Assembly: GCA_039922875.1 (NCBI GenBank)
Contig: JBDTDV010000067.1
Location: 43,970 to 107,969 of the forward strand
Length of the DNA stretch: 64,000 bases
Direction of reading: 5' to 3'
Source: JBDTDV01 sp039922875
Lineage (GTDB): Bacteria; Actinomycetota; Actinomycetes; Actinomycetales; Microbacteriaceae
Positions 51,758 through 60,233 of this stretch are shown one piece after another; the stretch's first letter is position 1, and every line of letters starts with the position of its first letter. The notes under the pieces were generated by a model that worked only from the letters and a program-made list of their open reading frames with translations, was not told the origin of the DNA and made no database searches. The position numbers and the translations under genes are program-made.

Positions 51758-53529
51758 TGGGCCACCCGCCGTTCGAGGTCTGGGCGCCGCGAGCACGCGC
51801 GATGACTCTTCTGGCCGACGGCGTCCGGTATCCGATGCACCAGAGCACTGCCGGTCACTGGCAATTGAACGACGCACCGGCAGGAGAGTTGAAGTGCCGG
51901 GCACGCGACCACGACATCGACTACGGCTACCTGATCGATGACGACGCGACCCCGTTACCTGATCCGCGATCTCGACGCCAGCCCGATGGGGTGCACGCCT
52001 TGTCCCGGACCTTCAACCCGGCAAAGCACTCCTGGGGCGATGCCGCGTGGACCGGCCGGTCGGTCACCGGCTGCGTCATCTACGAGCTGCACATCGGCAC
52101 CTTCACGCCGGAGGGCACCCTGCACGCGGCACTGGGCAGACTCGACCACCTGGTCGAACTCGGCGTCGACTTTGTCGAGCTGCTTCCGGTGAACGCTTTC
52201 AACGGCACGCACAACTGGGGTTACGACGGAGTGTTGTGGTACGCGGTGCATGAACTCTACGGTGGTCCGCGCGGCTACCAGGAGTTCGTCGACGCGTGCC
52301 ATCAGCGTAGCCTCGGCGTGATCCAGGATGTCGTCTACAACCATCTGGGGCCAAGCGGCAACTACCTGCCACGATTCGGCCCGTACCTGGGCAGCGACGC
52401 CAACACTTGGGGTGCCTCGGTGAATCTGGACGGGCCGGGGTCCGACCAGGTCCGGCGGTACATCTTGGACAACGCCAGGATGTGGTTGGCCGATTACCAT
52501 GTGGACGGGCTGCGGTTGGACGCCGTGCACGCTCTGGTCGACCGCCGAGCCACCACGCTTCTGGAAGAACTCGCCGCAGAGACCGACACGCTCTCGGTGC
52601 AGCTTCGGCGCCCGCTGAGCCTGATCGCCGAATCGGATCTCAACGACCCGCGATTGATCACGTCGCGTCAGGCCGGCGGGATCGGCCTGAGCGCGCAATG
52701 GAGCGACGACTTCCACCACGCCATGCACGCGAACCTGACCGGCGACACGACGGGCTACTACGCCGACTTCGCCGGTCTGGATGCGCTCGCAAAGGTTCTG
52801 ACCCGCGGGTTCTTCCACGATGGAACCTACTCCAGCTTCCGCGGACGCCATCACGGCCGCCCGATCGACACGATGCGGACCGCGACCTCACGCCTGGTCG
52901 TCTTCGACCAGGACCACGATCAGATCGGCAACCGGGCCGAGGGCGACCGGCTCAGTGCCTGCCTGGATTCCGGACAGCTGACCATCGCCGCCGCCTTCAC
53001 GATCCTGAGCCCGTTCACACCGATGCTGTTCATGGGGGAGGAGTGGGCGGCGAGCACTCCATGGCAGTTCTTCACCTCACATCCCGAACCGGATCTTGCC
53101 GAGGCCACGGCCGCCGGGCGTCTGACCGAGTTCGCCAGAATGGGTTGGGATCCGCAGCGGGTGCCCGACCCGCAAGATCCAGAATCCTTCACCCGATCCA
53201 TCCTCGATTGGAGCGAGCGCGAACAACCACACCATGCCCAGATGCTCGCGGTGTATCGCACCCTGTGCCGAATCCGGCGCAACTACCCGGATCTCACCGC
53301 ACCACGGTTCGCGCTGAGTTCGGTGCAATATGACAACGCCGCGGGCTGGCTGGTGCTGCGCAGGGGGGCGATCGTCATAGCCGCGAACTTCGCAGCCGTT
53401 CAGGCGACACTGCCGCTTGGTCCGCTAGCGAGCACGCTGCTGGCAGTCGGTACCGTACAGGCGACCAGTGACGCGGCGTACCGCCTCGGTGGGCACGCCT
53501 GCCTGGTCGGAATCGCCGCACTCGCCTAA
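51757..53529 (+). CDS. treZ: Malto-oligosyltrehalose trehalohydrolase
   Basis: 590-residue GH13 enzyme releasing trehalose from TreY products. An N-terminal CBM48-like part, ELHIGTFTPEGT (about residue 112), Asp in HVDGLRLDAVHAL (about 255), Glu in IAESDLNDPR (about 290) and Asp in DQDHDQIGNR (about 390) are seen. ATG overlaps the treY stop by one base (TGATG). Completes the glucan-to-trehalose operon. Confidence 0.96.
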   Translation: MGHPPFEVWAPRARAMTLLADGVRYPMHQSTAGHWQLNDAPAGELKCRARDHDIDYGYLIDDDATPLPDPRSRRQPDGVHALSRTFNPAKHSWGDAAWTGRSVTGCVIYELHIGTFTPEGTLHAALGRLDHLVELGVDFVELLPVNAFNGTHNWGYDGVLWYAVHELYGGPRGYQEFVDACHQRSLGVIQDVVYNHLGPSGNYLPRFGPYLGSDANTWGASVNLDGPGSDQVRRYILDNARMWLADYHVDGLRLDAVHALVDRRATTLLEELAAETDTLSVQLRRPLSLIAESDLNDPRLITSRQAGGIGLSAQWSDDFHHAMHANLTGDTTGYYADFAGLDALAKVLTRGFFHDGTYSSFRGRHHGRPIDTMRTATSRLVVFDQDHDQIGNRAEGDRLSACLDSGQLTIAAAFTILSPFTPMLFMGEEWAASTPWQFFTSHPEPDLAEATAAGRLTEFARMGWDPQRVPDPQDPESFTRSILDWSEREQPHHAQMLAVYRTLCRIRRNYPDLTAPRFALSSVQYDNAAGWLVLRRGAIVIAANFAAVQATLPLGPLASTLLAVGTVQATSDAAYRLGGHACLVGIAALA

Positions 53530-53562
53530 GCCTGGCCAGGAGGCAGCCTCACCATGAGGCCG

Positions 53563-54006
53563 TCAGACGGCGGCCAGACCGCTCTTCCATGCCACCAGCT
53601 TGCGTACCGTGGCACTCTCGTCCTCGACCAGTCGCGCCATGGCATCCTCTGGAACGAAGTAGTTGATCGCCACCCAGCCGCGCACGGTCTCCGACGCATC
53701 GGCCGCCAGCGTCCTGAGCACATCACAGGGCGTTGCCTCGTTGCGGGCGACGCATGAGCGCACCCCCTCGTCCGGATCAGCCGCGAGCGCCGCAAACACA
53801 TCATCGGGCGCGTGGTAACTGCTGGCGACGCTCTCGCGGATTTTCGGGTTCGCGCTGGCGGCCAGCAATCTGAGCCGTCGAATCTTGCTTGCGGTGACCG
53901 GTGGCGCAGGATGCAGCGCCGCTGCCTGTTCTGCCGTCAATCGCACCGGCGCATAATCGCGCATCGCTTGGCGCTGCGCTGGAGTGTTGAACCTTATGCA
54001 TGACAT
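53563..54006 (-). CDS. Leucine-rich repeat variant (LRV) type helical repeat protein
   Basis: 147-residue soluble protein. From about residue 45 it has three or four helical repeats of about 24 residues with the pattern NPxIRESVAxxYxAPDDVFxxLAxDPDxxVR, as in LRV or HEAT-like proteins, pointing to protein binding. ATG at 54006 with TAACCT seven bases upstream and no ribosome binding site, hence leaderless. Converges with treZ. Function unknown. Confidence 0.78.
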   Translation of the reverse strand: MSCIRFNTPAQRQAMRDYAPVRLTAEQAAALHPAPPVTASKIRRLRLLAASANPKIRESVASSYHAPDDVFAALAADPDEGVRSCVARNEATPCDVLRTLAADASETVRGWVAINYFVPEDAMARLVEDESATVRKLVAWKSGLAAV

Positions 54007-54013
54007 GGCTGAA

Positions 54014-54019
54014 AGGTTA
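54014..54019 (-). promoter_or_regulatory. -10 element TAACCT, leaderless start of the LRV gene
   Basis: Minus-strand TAACCT ends seven bases before the ATG at 54006. It lies at the very end of the upstream gene. Confidence 0.4.
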
Positions 54020-54343
54020 CTCGCCGGCCCTCGCCTTCTTGGTAGGGCCCACTGTCTCGGTAGAACCCGCTGCGAAATGATCTGTCGCCGCCCGGAGCGA
54101 ACCGAAGTAGAACCACTGGAAACCATGTACGAGTTCCATGACCTCGTACTGCCCGCCCTTCATTTCGATGAAGCCGAGCAAGCTCCGAGCGTCGTGATCG
54201 GGCAACCGCCGATCACACACTCTCCACTGCGAGGCCGACAAAGGTTGAACGACGATGTCCGCTCGAGTGGGTGCGTCCGGCGGTAGCCGTCCCCCAGGGA
54301 ATGACGCAACGGGACCGGCCTCTCCAAAGAACCCCCCAACCAC
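54017..54343 (-). CDS. Conserved hypothetical protein
   Basis: 108-residue soluble protein. The central part (about residues 30-92) reads VVQPLSASQWRVCDRR, a LLGFIEMKGGQYEVMEL segment and YFGSLRAATDHF; this looks like a small beta-alpha domain that I recognise from other Microbacteriaceae without a known function. GTG start with a G-rich ribosome binding site (AGGAAGGGG) upstream. The stop is 10 nt before the LRV gene start. Confidence 0.7.
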   Translation of the reverse strand: MVGGFFGEAGPVASFPGGRLPPDAPTRADIVVQPLSASQWRVCDRRLPDHDARSLLGFIEMKGGQYEVMELVHGFQWFYFGSLRAATDHFAAGSTETVGPTKKARAGE

Positions 54344-54379
54344 GACGAGCCCCCCTTCCTCATCGAGACGGTCTAAGTG

Positions 54380-54550
54380 TCAGACCGTTGTGTTCCTGCG
54401 ACCAGTGAGGAATCGCAGCAGCCAGACGATGACGGCGATAATCAGGAGGACGATGCCCACCCACAGCAACCACTGAACCGCACTGTTGAATCCGCCGATG
54501 AAGAGCAGGATGATCGCAATTACGGCGATTACGGCTACTAAAGCATTCAT
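54380..54550 (-). CDS. Small two-helix hydrophobic membrane protein
   Basis: 56-residue protein, nearly all hydrophobic: helix one about residues 2-20, helix two about 25-45, then a short basic C terminus (RFLTGRRNTTV). ATG at 54550; the reading 14 codons longer adds a hydrophilic stretch unlike the family. A promoter candidate lies at 54613-54641. Such small proteins are common in Microbacteriaceae, often stress-linked; the role here is unknown. Confidence 0.75.
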   Translation of the reverse strand: MNALVAVIAVIAIILLFIGGFNSAVQWLLWVGIVLLIIAVIVWLLRFLTGRRNTTV

Positions 54551-54612
54551 TTGAACCACTTTCCTCTCTGGCCCTGTTTGGGGGCTGAACAAGAGCGTTC
54601 ACTCTCGGTTAC

Positions 54613-54641
54613 ATCGTTAAAGGGAACGCGAATTCCGTCAA
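54613..54641 (-). promoter_or_regulatory. Candidate promoter of the small membrane protein gene
   Basis: On the minus strand TTGACG (54641-54636) is followed after 17 bp by AACGAT or after 16 bp by TAACGA. The -35 is the best TTGACA match I found in an intergenic region of the window. The leader to the ATG is about 60 nt. Confidence 0.5.
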
Positions 54642-54713
54642 GGGGTAGACGCCCGGGGCGATGCCGCCTATAAGACGAGCGCGGACGGTCCGCTCAGCCA
54701 CCGCCGCTCAGCC

Positions 54714-54751
54714 ATAGCCGTGCCGTTCTGGAATAGCCGTGCCGTTCTGGA
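54714..54751. repeat. Perfect 19-bp tandem duplication
   Basis: ATAGCCGTGCCGTTCTGGA occurs twice in tandem, followed by ATA. It lies in the 284-bp gap between the small membrane protein gene and tRNA-Leu, where I see no gene. Just upstream GCTCAGCCA is also repeated (54692 and 54706 region). Confidence 0.85.
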
Positions 54752-54834
54752 ATACTCGGTAGCGGAAAAAGGCCGGTAGAACGTCTCACTCTGCCGACCG
54801 AGTTCCTATCCCGCCCGACGAGCCGAAGGGTTCG

Positions 54835-54922
54835 TGGTGTCCGAGAGGGGACTTGAACCCCTACGCCCTATACGGGCACTAGCACCTCAAGCTAGCGCGT
54901 CTACCAATTCCGCCACCCGGAC
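54835..54922 (-). tRNA. tRNA-Leu (GAG anticodon)
   Basis: On the minus strand the acceptor stem GTCCGGG pairs with CTCGGAC, discriminator A is followed by an encoded CCA. The D arm (TGGCGGAATTGGTAGACGC), anticodon loop CTTGAGG with GAG, a long variable arm, and GGTTCAAGTC for the T loop are all present. The long variable arm and the anticodon give a leucine tRNA reading CTC and CTT. Confidence 0.96.
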
Positions 54923-55019
54923 AGGTGATTTCGACGCTGACGAATCAGCGGCCGACGTAAGACTTTAGCATGATTTGACCGGTGGGCTGGCTCGCCTGGT
55001 GGCTCCGCGGGCCGGGCGG

Positions 55020-55025
55020 TAGCGT
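55020..55025 (+). promoter_or_regulatory. -10 element TAGCGT, leaderless start of the M20 gene
   Basis: TAGCGT ends seven bases before ATG at 55033, supporting this start over the longer open frame. Confidence 0.45.
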
Positions 55026-55032
55026 TGGCAGC

Positions 55033-56346
55033 ATGAGCTCTCCGCACGCCGACGACGCCCTCGATGAAACAGCCGTAATCGCGCGCGACCTGATCCGATT
55101 CGACACCAGCAATTACGGTGAAGGCAGGGCGAACGGCGAGGCGGATGCGGCCCACTACCTCGAGGATCGGCTCACCAGACTCGGGCTCTCGCCGCAGCTT
55201 TTCGAGTCCCAACCCGGCCGCACCAGCGTGGTTGCCCGGGTCGCTGGCCGAAACCAGCACGCCGGCGCGCTCGTCGTGCACGGCCACCTCGACGTGGTGC
55301 CGGCCGACCCGCGCACCTGGAGCGTCGACCCGTTCGCCGGGGAGATCCGTGACGGGATGCTGTGGGGGAGGGGAGCCGTCGACATGAAGAATATGGATGC
55401 CATGATCGTGTCAGCACTGGCCGACATCCTGGAATCGGGCCGAACCCCGGCACGCGACCTGGTCATCGCGTTCTTCGCCGATGAGGAAGACGGCGGCCGG
55501 CTCGGCTCGCATTTTCTGGTGGACACCCATCCGGAGTTGTTCGCCGGTGCGACCGAAGCCATCAGTGAGGTCGGCGGGTACTCGATCGATCTCGACGGCC
55601 AGCGCGCCTACCTGATGCAGACCGGGGAGAAGGCCCTGGTCTGGATCAAGCTGATCGCCCACGGCCAGGCTGCGCACGGCTCACGGCTGGTCCGGGATAA
55701 CGCGATCACCCGGCTCGCCGAGGCGGTCGCCGCCCTCGGCAGGGAGGACTGGCCGATAACCCTGACAAACACCACAAGCAGGCTCCTGGTAGAGCTGGCA
55801 CGAATCCTCGGGATGGATCTCGAGCACGTCGGACCGGATGCGGTGGTGCTGCGATCGGGCCGGTCATCCGGTTTCATTCCGGCGAGCCTTCGCACCACGA
55901 CGAACCCCACCGCACTGACCGCCGGATACAAACACAATGTCATCCCGGACCGTGCCGAGGCCCTGATCGATATCCGCACTATCCCCGGAGGAGAGGACGG
56001 AGCACTTGCCCGGGTGCGTGAACTGGTCGGGGACGACATCGAAATCCAGGTCATGCACCGGGACATCGGCCTGGAGGCGGACTTCTCCGGGGACCTGATC
56101 GATGCCATTGTCGCCACGCTCGGCGCTCACGATCCAGGCGCACCGGTGTTGCCGTACCTCCTCTCCGGCGGCACGGACAACAAGGCCCTCAGCAAGCTCG
56201 GCATTGCCGGCTACGGCTTCGCGCCGCTCCGGTTGCCTGCCGACCTGGACTTTCCCGGAATGTTCCACGGGGTTGACGAACGAGTACCTCTTGACGCACT
56301 AGTCTTTGGCAGGAATGTTCTGACAGACCTGCTCCTGAACTACTGA
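55033..56346 (+). CDS. M20 family metallopeptidase
   Basis: 437-residue zinc peptidase of the ArgE/DapE/ACY1 group. Metal ligands: His in VHGHLDVVPA (about residue 85), Asp in GRGAVDMKN (about 118), Glu pair in ADEEDGG (about 153), and His near the C terminus (GMFHGVDE). The lid domain with VIPDRAEALIDIRTIPG lies between. It cleaves or deacylates an N-acyl amino acid or dipeptide; the substrate is not readable. Divergent from tRNA-Leu. Confidence 0.92.
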   Translation: MSSPHADDALDETAVIARDLIRFDTSNYGEGRANGEADAAHYLEDRLTRLGLSPQLFESQPGRTSVVARVAGRNQHAGALVVHGHLDVVPADPRTWSVDPFAGEIRDGMLWGRGAVDMKNMDAMIVSALADILESGRTPARDLVIAFFADEEDGGRLGSHFLVDTHPELFAGATEAISEVGGYSIDLDGQRAYLMQTGEKALVWIKLIAHGQAAHGSRLVRDNAITRLAEAVAALGREDWPITLTNTTSRLLVELARILGMDLEHVGPDAVVLRSGRSSGFIPASLRTTTNPTALTAGYKHNVIPDRAEALIDIRTIPGGEDGALARVRELVGDDIEIQVMHRDIGLEADFSGDLIDAIVATLGAHDPGAPVLPYLLSGGTDNKALSKLGIAGYGFAPLRLPADLDFPGMFHGVDERVPLDALVFGRNVLTDLLLNY

Positions 56347-56394
56347 GCTCACGGTGGCATCCCCGCGCTGGATCAGCGCCGTCGAAAGTGAAGA

Positions 56395-57246
56395 ATGAAC
56401 CTGCTCAACGCGCTGATTCTCGGGTTGGTCCAGGGTCTCACCGAATTCCTGCCGATCTCCTCGAGCGCGCACATCAGGATCGCCGGGGAGTTCCTGGGTA
56501 CCGGATCCGACCCCGGCGCCGCATTCACCGCGATCACCCAGCTCGGCACCGAGACCGCCGTCGTGATCTATTTCTGGCGCGATATCTCCCGCATCATCCG
56601 ACACTGGTTCGGCTCGTTGTTCAACCGGGTACCGCGAGGCGATCCCGATGCCAGAATGGGCTGGCTGATCATTGTCGGCAGCATCCCGATCGTGGTGCTC
56701 GGCCTCATCTTCCAGCATGCGATCGAGACGACCCTGCGGTCCCTATGGATCGTGGCGACGACACTGATCGTATTCGGCATCCTGCTCGGAATCGCCGACT
56801 GGGTTGGTGCCAAAAAACGTCGGCTCAAATCGCTGAGCGTCGGTCACGGCGTGATTTACGGATTCGCCCAATCCCTGGCGCTGATCCCCGGAGTGTCTCG
56901 GTCCGGCGGAACAATCACGGCCGGCCTGTTCATGGGGTACGAGCGGAAGGCGGCGGCGCGATATTCGTTCCTGCTGGCGATCCCCGCAGTGTTCGGCAGC
57001 GGACTGTTCGAGGCGTACAAATCCATCTCGAAACCCTGCCTGTCAGCTTCGACCGGATGTGCCCCGGAAATATTCAACGCCGGGGAGACGGTCGCGGCGA
57101 CCGTGATCGCTTTCGGGGTCGGCCTGGTCGTCATCGCATTCTTCATGCGATACATCTCTAAGCACAGCTTCCTGCCATTCGTGATCTACCGTCTGATACT
57201 TGGCGTCGTGCTGTTCATCCTGCTTGCCGCCAACATCCTGCACTGA
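56395..57246 (+). CDS. uppP: Undecaprenyl-diphosphatase (UppP/BacA)
   Basis: 283-residue membrane phosphatase recycling the undecaprenyl carrier for cell wall synthesis; also gives bacitracin tolerance. About eight helices. The active-site motifs LVQGLTEFLPISSSAH (about residue 13) and PGVSRSGGT (about residue 165) are intact. ATG with a GAAGAATG context; GAAAGTGAAGA upstream is a weak ribosome binding site. Followed by mshC after 17 nt. Confidence 0.97.
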   Translation: MNLLNALILGLVQGLTEFLPISSSAHIRIAGEFLGTGSDPGAAFTAITQLGTETAVVIYFWRDISRIIRHWFGSLFNRVPRGDPDARMGWLIIVGSIPIVVLGLIFQHAIETTLRSLWIVATTLIVFGILLGIADWVGAKKRRLKSLSVGHGVIYGFAQSLALIPGVSRSGGTITAGLFMGYERKAAARYSFLLAIPAVFGSGLFEAYKSISKPCLSASTGCAPEIFNAGETVAATVIAFGVGLVVIAFFMRYISKHSFLPFVIYRLILGVVLFILLAANILH

Positions 57247-57251
57247 CCGGC

Positions 57252-57257
57252 TAGGCT
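57252..57257 (+). promoter_or_regulatory. -10 element TAGGCT, leaderless start of mshC
   Basis: TAGGCT ends six bases before GTG at 57264 and begins five bases after the uppP stop. Confidence 0.5.
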
Positions 57258-57263
57258 GAAGCG

Positions 57264-58514
57264 GTGCGAACGTGGACGAAGCCCGGTATTCCGACAGTGC
57301 CTGGTAGCTCGGGAGCACCCCGCATCTTCGATTCGGCGACTCAGTCGCTGATCGAAGCCAGACCGACCCGGGTCGCCAGACTGTACGTCTGCGGGATCAC
57401 TCCGTACGACGCGACTCACATCGGCCATGCGGCAACCTACCTGGCCTTCGACACCCTTCAGCGGGTCTGGCTGGACGCCGGATATCGAGTGCGCTACGCG
57501 CAAAATGTCACCGATATCGACGACCCGCTGCTGGAACGGGCCAACGCGACCGGGGTCGACTGGCGGGAACTTGCCGACCAGCAGGTCGACCTGTTCCGCG
57601 CGGACATGGCATCGCTGTCGATTATTCCGCCTGATCACTACATTGCCGTGACCGAAGTCATCGACGAAATCGCCGAAGCCGTGTGCACCCTGTTGGAGCG
57701 GGGCTTCGCCTACCGGGTGCCGACCGACGACGCCGACGGAGATGACATCTACTTCGACAACGCGGCGGTGATGGCAACCGGTGTGTGGCAGCTCGGTGAA
57801 GAAAGCAATTTGGACCGCGACCAGATGCTCGCACTCTTCGCCGAACGTGGTGGCGACCCGGACCGGACCGGGAAGCGGGATCCGCTTGACGCGCTGCTCT
57901 GGAGGGCCGCACGGGATGATGAGCCGTCCTGGCCAGCCGGGGTCGGGCGCGGGCGGCCGGGCTGGCACATCGAGTGCTCCGTCATTGCGCTGAAGCATCT
58001 GGGGAGCGGTTTCCGGGTGCAGGGCGGTGGATCCGACCTGATCTTCCCTCATCACGAAATGAGCGTAGGTCATGCGGCAGCGCTGTCCGGGCACTCGCTG
58101 GCCCGGCTGTACAGTCACGCCGGGCTGGTCTCATACCAGGGCGAAAAGATGAGCAAATCGCTGGGTAACCTCGTGCTGGTATCCCGGCTGCGCGCCGACG
58201 GAGTCGACCCGCGGGCAATCCGCCTCGCCTTGCTCGGGCAGCACTATCGCAGTGACTGGGAATGGACCGACGCGGTGCTGGCAGACGGTGTGGCCCGCCT
58301 CTGCGCCTGGCAGGCCTGGTCCACCGGGGCCGATTCCGGGGATCCAGCAGCACCGGACACCGTCGGGGTCGTCGAGGAACTCCGCGCGGCGTTACGCGAG
58401 GACCTGGACACGCCGACCGCGCTCAGGATCATCGACCGGGCGATCTTAGTCCCGGTCCGGGATCCGCAGCTGCTGGCCGACGCCGTGCGCGCGCTGCTTG
58501 GCATCGCCCTCTGA
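57264..58514 (+). CDS. mshC: MshC, cysteine:glucosaminyl-inositol ligase (mycothiol synthesis)
   Basis: 416-residue class I tRNA-synthetase-like ligase joining Cys to GlcN-inositol, the third step to mycothiol. The HIGH motif (THIGHAATYLAF, about residue 50) with the zinc Cys in VCGITPYD, the Cys in WHIECSVIAL (about 235) and KMSKS in GEKMSKSLGN (about 295) are all there. The shorter length and GITPYD separate it from CysRS. Marker that the organism makes mycothiol. Confidence 0.96.
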   Translation: MRTWTKPGIPTVPGSSGAPRIFDSATQSLIEARPTRVARLYVCGITPYDATHIGHAATYLAFDTLQRVWLDAGYRVRYAQNVTDIDDPLLERANATGVDWRELADQQVDLFRADMASLSIIPPDHYIAVTEVIDEIAEAVCTLLERGFAYRVPTDDADGDDIYFDNAAVMATGVWQLGEESNLDRDQMLALFAERGGDPDRTGKRDPLDALLWRAARDDEPSWPAGVGRGRPGWHIECSVIALKHLGSGFRVQGGGSDLIFPHHEMSVGHAAALSGHSLARLYSHAGLVSYQGEKMSKSLGNLVLVSRLRADGVDPRAIRLALLGQHYRSDWEWTDAVLADGVARLCAWQAWSTGADSGDPAAPDTVGVVEELRAALREDLDTPTALRIIDRAILVPVRDPQLLADAVRALLGIAL

Positions 58515-58524
58515 CCACAGTCGG

Positions 58525-59463
58525 CTAACCGCGGGGTCGGGGGCCTTCTCCGGCCTTGCCGTCCTTGCCCTCTCGGCCGTCGCCGCGGCGGCGGAGATAG
58601 CGCTCGAATTCCTGGGCAATCGCCTCGCCGCTGGCTTCCGGGGAGTCGACAGTGTCTCTGGCCTGTTCGAGTTGGGCGATATACGCCGCCATGTCTTCAT
58701 CGTCGGCGGCGAGCGCGTCGATGCCGCTTTCCCACGCGGCGGCCTCCTCAACGAGGTCTCCACGCGGAATGGTCACGTCCACGAGTTCCTCGAGCTTATC
58801 GATCAGCGCCAGCACGGCCTTCGGCGACGGAGCGTTGTGCACATAATGCGGCACGGAGGCCCAAATCGACATCGTCGGGATTCCGACCCTTTCCGCGGCG
58901 TCGGCAATAATGCTGAGAATGCCGACCGGACCCTCGTAGACGCTGCGCTCGACGTGCAACTCCGCCCTGACCTGTGCGTTGTCACTGCTGGTGAAAATAG
59001 AGATCGGCCGGGTGTGCGGCACGTCAGCCAGCATCGCACCGAGGAAGACGATGCCGCCGATGTCGGCGGCCAGGGCTGCATCCAGAATCTCGGCGGTGAA
59101 GTTCTTCCAGCTCCGGGACGGCTCGGTACCCAGCAGCAGGTAGATGTTGTCGGTGTTCGCTCCGCTGACCGTGAGATCGGCGTCCGCGGCCAGTGGCTGA
59201 CCTGCTCCCACCGAATCAGCCGGTCCGTAAATCGTCGACCTTGGCCAGGTCAGCCGACGCTGCCCGTCGTCGTCGGTGGAGACCGTCGGTCGATTGAATT
59301 GATAATCGAAGTACAGTTCCGGGTCCACCTCGGCGATCGGAACGAGGTTGAGCAGGCCCTGCAGAGTGCTCACCGCCCCGGTAGCAGCTTCGCCGGCATC
59401 ATTCCAGCCCTCGAAGGCAACGACCAGGAGTCGCCCGCCGAGGAAACTCTTCGCCTCATCCAC
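58525..59463 (-). CDS. PAC2 family protein
   Basis: 312-residue PAC2-domain protein, named after a yeast/archaeal proteasome assembly chaperone; bacterial function unknown. FEGWNDAGEAAT (about residue 17), LLGTEPSRSWKNFT (about 105) and FLGAMLADVPHTRP (about 140) are family segments, and a charged low-complexity C terminus (RRRGDGREGKDGKAGEG) ends it. GTG at 59463 chosen with GAGG about ten bases upstream. Divergent from the HAD gene. Confidence 0.88.
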   Translation of the reverse strand: MDEAKSFLGGRLLVVAFEGWNDAGEAATGAVSTLQGLLNLVPIAEVDPELYFDYQFNRPTVSTDDDGQRRLTWPRSTIYGPADSVGAGQPLAADADLTVSGANTDNIYLLLGTEPSRSWKNFTAEILDAALAADIGGIVFLGAMLADVPHTRPISIFTSSDNAQVRAELHVERSVYEGPVGILSIIADAAERVGIPTMSIWASVPHYVHNAPSPKAVLALIDKLEELVDVTIPRGDLVEEAAAWESGIDALAADDEDMAAYIAQLEQARDTVDSPEASGEAIAQEFERYLRRRGDGREGKDGKAGEGPRPRG

Positions 59464-59526
59464 AGTGCATGTACCTCGTTCGAGTTGGCGCGGCCGAGGA
59501 CGGCCACCCATCAAGGATAGGGCCGG

Positions 59527-59532
59527 TAGACT
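59527..59532 (+). promoter_or_regulatory. -10 element TAGACT, leaderless start of the HAD gene
   Basis: TAGACT ends eight bases before GTG at 59541; no ribosome binding site lies between. Confidence 0.5.
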
Positions 59533-59540
59533 CGTCAAAC

Positions 59541-60233
59541 GTGACCCTTGAGTACCCTGCCGCCGTTCTGTGGGATCTGGACGGAACCCTCGTCGATACG
59601 GAACCGTACTGGATGCGGGCCGAGGAGGAGTTGGTTTCCTCCTTCGGTGGGGAATGGACGCACCAGGATGCCCTGGTGCTGGTCGGCTCGGGACTGTGGG
59701 TCTCGGCCGGAGTCATCCAATCCCACGGGGTCGAGTTGAGTACCGATGCGATCGTCGCGCGGCTGACCGACCGTGTCCAGGAGCAGATCGAGAAGTACGG
59801 CGTCCCGTGGCGCTCGGGTGCCTACGAACTATTGGAAGACCTCAAGGCGCATCGGATCCCCACCGCGCTGGTCACCATGAGCATCAAACGGATGGCCGAG
59901 CAGATCGTCTCGCAGATCCCATTCCATGCCTTCGACGTCCTGATCACCGGTGACCTGGTCGACCGGCCCAAACCGGATCCGGAAGCCTATCGTCGGGCCG
60001 CCGAGCTGTTGGGCGTCGACCCGGCCAAGACCGTCGCGATAGAGGATTCCATCGCCGGCCTCGCCTCGGCCATTTCCGCTGGCACCGTCGCCCTCTCCGT
60101 TCCGCATATGGTTCATGTCCCCGAGGCGGACACGCACACCACCTGGACCACTCTGAGCGGACGCAACGCCGATGACCTGGCGCGCCTGCTACCGATTCCG
60201 GCCGGATCCGGCCCCACATCCGAGCGACCATGA
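59541..60233 (+). CDS. HAD-superfamily hydrolase (beta-phosphoglucomutase-like phosphatase)
   Basis: 230-residue HAD phosphatase. Motif I LWDLDGTLVDTE (about residue 12, nucleophile and acid Asp), motif II LVTMS (about 115), motif III Lys in RPKPDPEAY (about 150) and motif IV AIEDSIAG (about 175) fit the PGMB/GPP subclass with an alpha-helical cap between motifs I and II. Small phosphorylated metabolite is the expected substrate. Its stop overlaps the trmI start by 4 nt. Confidence 0.92.
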   Translation: MTLEYPAAVLWDLDGTLVDTEPYWMRAEEELVSSFGGEWTHQDALVLVGSGLWVSAGVIQSHGVELSTDAIVARLTDRVQEQIEKYGVPWRSGAYELLEDLKAHRIPTALVTMSIKRMAEQIVSQIPFHAFDVLITGDLVDRPKPDPEAYRRAAELLGVDPAKTVAIEDSIAGLASAISAGTVALSVPHMVHVPEADTHTTWTTLSGRNADDLARLLPIPAGSGPTSERP

